Source of the DNA: UBA12079 sp964608745
GTDB lineage: Bacteria > Patescibacteriota > Minisyncoccia > Phycocordibacterales > UBA12079
DNA: 50,485 nt
Reading direction: 5' to 3'
Assembly (NCBI GenBank): GCA_964608745.1
Contig: CAZSPC010000004.1
Location: 1-50,485 of the forward strand
This document shows positions 48,234-50,485 of this stretch, in pieces. How positions within the stretch are numbered: position 1 is the stretch's first letter; each line of letters starts with the position of its first letter. A program made the position numbers and the translations under genes. The notes below the pieces were generated by a model. The model was not told where the DNA came from, did no database searches, and saw nothing but the letters and a program-made list of their open reading frames with translations.

Positions 48234-49349
48234 TTATTCGTTTACTACAAACTTAACCTTTCCTAAAACTTGCCTACTCTCCGTGACAACATCAACTCTC
48301 CATTTTCCGGGTTCTAAATTCGTTTTAAACGAGTATCCACGGTAACCATCTTCCCTACCACCTTCTATTCTATATTCAACCTCGTCCCGAACAACCCAAT
48401 CTTTTTTATTTTCATCATAATACTGCCACAAATAAACTATATCTGTGTTTAAATCAGTTGGGGCAAAAACTGAAGAATAAATATAAATTGCCCCACTAGA
48501 ACTTTTTTTAAGATGGTTAAAATATTTTTTCAAAGGCTCATACCATTTATATTGTTCTCCTCTCAGCAAATATTCTCCATCGACAGTCTTCTGAACATCG
48601 TAATATACTCCAATTTCTTTCATTGACAGAGGTACAGGAGGAATAATGTTTGTGAAATATAGAAAATTAAAAACTAGATAAATACCAAAAATATAATAAG
48701 TTATTGGCTTTTTCCTAGATTGCTTCACTTCGCTCGCAAAGACGAACAGAAGACGAATAAAAAGATATATTAAAACTAAACTAATCAAACCACTCAAAAT
48801 AAAAATCCAAGCTCCCATTTGTTTCAATAAAACAGGAATAAAGAAAATTAGAAAAGAAAATAGAGCGACAAACAAAATACTAATCTGAAAATCTAACTGC
48901 TCATATCTTTTTCTAAATCTTTCATTAGCAATAAAGATCCCATAAATAATCAAAAGAAAAATCCAGCTAGTTGTCCAGGTTCCTGATTTTGTATAAAAAA
49001 TAACATAAGCACTAAACAAACCACCAAAAGCAAACTGGGTCATTAGTGGTAAATACTCAACCCACCTCATCAGTTTACTTGGGAGTCCGACTCCCAAGTG
49101 ATTTAATTTTCCTGCCTGTTTTAAATTAATAAATAATATTCCCAAACTGGCCAAAAACAGATAGCCTAAAATAATTAGATTATCAAACAATTGATCTATT
49201 CTTGTAAGGGTTAAATTATCTATAACCAAACCACCTGTGAAAAATACAAGGGTTAAATATTGTTCGTGTTTCTGAGACCAATTTAAGATTTTTTGCTTAA
49301 ATTTTTGATAATAATCCACAATCATACAATCTAATTCTAACATTTTCAC
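48234..49349 (-). CDS. DUF2914 membrane protein with two in-frame repeat insertions
   Basis: 371 aa. Six to eight transmembrane helices (about residues 30-250), then the extracytoplasmic DUF2914 domain (about 230-371) starting IIPPVPLSMKEIGVYYDV and containing YLWQYYDENKKDWVVRDEV and PGKWRVDVVTESRQVLG. Function of the family unknown. Residues about 84-91 (HLGVGLPS) come from a 23-bp palindrome; residues about 202-211 (VFASEVKQSR) come from a repeat type common in spacers. Both lie in cytoplasmic or loop segments. The start is uncertain (ATG 49349 or 49325); no SD. Confidence 0.82.
   Translation of the reverse strand: MKMLELDCMIVDYYQKFKQKILNWSQKHEQYLTLVFFTGGLVIDNLTLTRIDQLFDNLIILGYLFLASLGILFINLKQAGKLNHLGVGLPSKLMRWVEYLPLMTQFAFGGLFSAYVIFYTKSGTWTTSWIFLLIIYGIFIANERFRKRYEQLDFQISILFVALFSFLIFFIPVLLKQMGAWIFILSGLISLVLIYLFIRLLFVFASEVKQSRKKPITYYIFGIYLVFNFLYFTNIIPPVPLSMKEIGVYYDVQKTVDGEYLLRGEQYKWYEPLKKYFNHLKKSSSGAIYIYSSVFAPTDLNTDIVYLWQYYDENKKDWVVRDEVEYRIEGGREDGYRGYSFKTNLEPGKWRVDVVTESRQVLGKVKFVVNE
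48718..48745. repeat. GCGAGCGAAGTGAAGC repeat inside the DUF2914 gene
   Basis: On the minus strand TTTGCGAGCGAAGTGAAGCA, translated FASEVKQ. It has the GAG-C-GAA-G-TGAA core seen in the larger palindromic elements. Confidence 0.7.
49077..49099. repeat. 23-bp palindrome inside the DUF2914 gene
   Basis: 11-bp arms ACTTGGGAGTC around one base, encoding LGVGLPS in frame. Confidence 0.8.
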
Positions 49350-49373
49350 TAGCTTTATAAAATAATCCGATGT

Positions 49374-50099
49374 ATGATTCTGCCAATGGAAAAGATAAAT
49401 TACCCTATAAGAATAAACCGATACCTATTTTTAAAAGGTCATTGTAGTCGAAGAGAAGCTGACAGGCTAATTGAAAAAGGTCAGATCAAAATCAACGGAA
49501 AAAAGGCCGTACTCGGTCAAAAGGTCTCAGAAACAGACGATGTAGAAATAGGTAAAAAATTGAGAAAAATCGCTGGGGAGCGAGTTTATTTGGCATTCAA
49601 CAAACCTATCGGTATAGTAACTCATAACCCAATTAGAGGTCAGAAAGATATAAATGCTATTTTAAAATACAATAAAAAAGTATTCCCACTAGGCCGACTA
49701 GACAAAGCATCTTGTGGCCTCATTCTCTTAACAAACGACGGACGAATTACCAATGCCCTACTAAACCCAAAAAACGCTCACGAAAAAGAATATATCATCA
49801 AAGTAAATCACAGAATCGACAAACATTTTATAAAAAAAATGGAAGCGGGGGTTGATATTGGAAATTATAAAACTAAACCAACAAAAATAAAAAAAACTGC
49901 CCCCCGAACTTTCCATATAATTTTAACTGAGGGTAAAAAACACCAAATCAGAAGAATGTGCTCTGCTTTAAAATACGAAGTGGAAGATTTAAAAAGAATT
50001 CGGGTAATGAATATAAAGTTAGAAAATCTAAAACCAGGTCAATTTAGAGAGATAAAAGAAGAAGAATTAAAAAAACTATTCAACGAGTTAGATATGTAA
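49374..50099 (+). CDS. 23S rRNA pseudouridine synthase, RluF/RsuA family
   Basis: 241 aa (or 237 from ATG 49386). N-terminal S4 RNA-binding domain (RINRYLFLKGHCSRREADRLIEKGQIKING) followed by the RsuA-type catalytic domain: YLAFNKPIGIVTH, the catalytic Asp in GRLDKASCGLILLTNDG, HEKEYIIKV and GKKHQIRRMC. GRLDKASCGL and the C-terminal arrangement fit RluF best. It modifies uridine in 23S rRNA. Divergent from the DUF2914 gene with only 24 bp between; no SD. Confidence 0.92.
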   Translation: MILPMEKINYPIRINRYLFLKGHCSRREADRLIEKGQIKINGKKAVLGQKVSETDDVEIGKKLRKIAGERVYLAFNKPIGIVTHNPIRGQKDINAILKYNKKVFPLGRLDKASCGLILLTNDGRITNALLNPKNAHEKEYIIKVNHRIDKHFIKKMEAGVDIGNYKTKPTKIKKTAPRTFHIILTEGKKHQIRRMCSALKYEVEDLKRIRVMNIKLENLKPGQFREIKEEELKKLFNELDM

Positions 50100-50110
50100 T
50101 TAACTATACA

Positions 50111-50152
50111 GTTAACTATCATTCATATATTCAATTGAATGTATGAATGATA
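50111..50152. repeat. Imperfect palindrome after the pseudouridine synthase gene
   Basis: TATCATTCATA...TATGAATGATA with an inner ATTCAATTGAAT. Confidence 0.6.
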
Positions 50153-50156
50153 AAAT

Positions 50157-50190
50157 AAAAATCCACAGTAATCTAGTTACTGTGGATTTG
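50157..50190. terminator. Terminator
   Basis: AAATCCACAGTAA...TTACTGTGGATTT, usable on both strands. Confidence 0.8.
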
Positions 50191-50214
50191 AGTTTGAAAT
50201 CGGGCAATCAGTCA

Positions 50215-50439
50215 TCATGCCGATTGTTTTTCTTTTTCCGTTTCACGACAAAGTTGCCAAAAAATTGTACTGCCATCGTAAATCCCAGTACAATATTCTT
50301 CTGGTAACAAACAAGCGAAACAATCCTTTTCAAACTCCTCACGGTAACCACAAGGAGTCGAAATATTATCCAAAACAAAAATATCTCTTCTATACAAAGA
50401 ATCGAGACTTTTAATTTGTTTTTTTAGACCTAATATCAA
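50215..50439 (-). CDS. Possible 74-aa hypothetical protein with TTG start
   Basis: An in-frame TAG lies just upstream, so the frame is complete in the window with a TTG start at 50439; the SD is weak. Four Cys (TPCGYREEFEKDCFACLLPEEYC) could bind a metal. It ends before a usable terminator. No family was recognised, and a chance ORF cannot be excluded. Confidence 0.35.
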   Translation of the reverse strand: MILGLKKQIKSLDSLYRRDIFVLDNISTPCGYREEFEKDCFACLLPEEYCTGIYDGSTIFWQLCRETEKEKQSA

Positions 50440-50485
50440 TTTCTGGGGTTTTTCCTATTCAAAAAATCATCAATCAATTTTTCTC

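Noticed and set aside
1..50485. Recoded TGA as glycine (Gracilibacteria/Absconditabacteria code)
   Set aside because: Several genes end properly at TGA, for example 26616 and 31433, and no conserved protein needs TGA read-through.

Overview
The window looks like a chromosome segment of a Patescibacteria/CPR bacterium, most likely Parcubacteria-like. The DNA is AT-rich and uses the standard code (TGA acts as a stop, for example at 26616 and 31433), which argues against Gracilibacteria and Absconditabacteria. CPR-typical traits are a compact FtsZ ending in IPSFLRRK, an IF-2 cut down to its core, a DUF4446 protein, an O-antigen-ligase-like/TPR membrane protein, a DUF2914 membrane protein, a proline-tRNA ligase of only about 414 residues, and many genes without a Shine-Dalgarno (SD) sequence. 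The assignment is inferred from gene content; there is no rRNA in the window.

Layout. 1-5400: a multi-hairpin region, ftsZ, an HD hydrolase with a partner gene, trxB, and a membrane-anchored muramidase-like gene with a structured leader. 5329-6416: tRNA-Val, tRNA-Ser and tRNA-Glu embedded in tRNA-derived palindromic elements. 6571-13180: a Cys-rich anchored protein, a queuosine-precursor transporter, tsaD with several insertions, a secreted papain-like lipoprotein pair, a cysteine desulfurase and a MYG1 protein. 13550-17620: DUF4446, infB, a nucleotidyltransferase/2H phosphoesterase fusion, rbfA and a MazG-like protein. 17751-18264: tRNA-Cys, tRNA-Leu, tRNA-Trp and another tRNA-derived element. 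19209-25381: murJ, a Wzy-like/TPR protein, an unassigned structured RNA of about 560 nt, and hisS. 25460-28579: TrpD-like, EamA and BtpA genes. 28628-29856: small accessory genes. 30108-37956: a locus that looks foreign, with a beta-barrel-like protein, a LolA-like protein, an RND/MMPL exporter, an acyl-reductase-like SDR, PlsC and a WCPIRH membrane protein. 38215-50439: histidine kinase, mraY, a D-Ala-D-Ala carboxypeptidase, scpB/scpA, a proB-like kinase, proS, tRNA-Ala, a DUF2914 protein and an rluF-like gene.

How the genes work together. Cell wall and division are well represented: ftsZ, murJ, mraY, carboxypeptidase, muramidase. So is translation: infB, rbfA, tsaD, hisS, proS, rluF, tRNAs. 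Chromosome organisation is represented by scpA and scpB. The unusual metabolic part is the 30-38 kb locus, whose components normally serve lipid export across a diderm envelope.

The strongest unexplained signal is non-coding. A family of imperfect palindromes recurs in intergenic DNA, carrying paired GAG and CGAA segments around short stems. Members sit at gene 3' ends, in tandem, and directly behind tRNA genes, where their ends are inverted and direct copies of the tRNA 3' end. Related short palindromes lie in frame inside at least five conserved protein genes. Translation signals also fall into two classes: core genes mostly lack an SD, several with a -10 box 6-10 nt before the start, while accessory genes have strong SDs.
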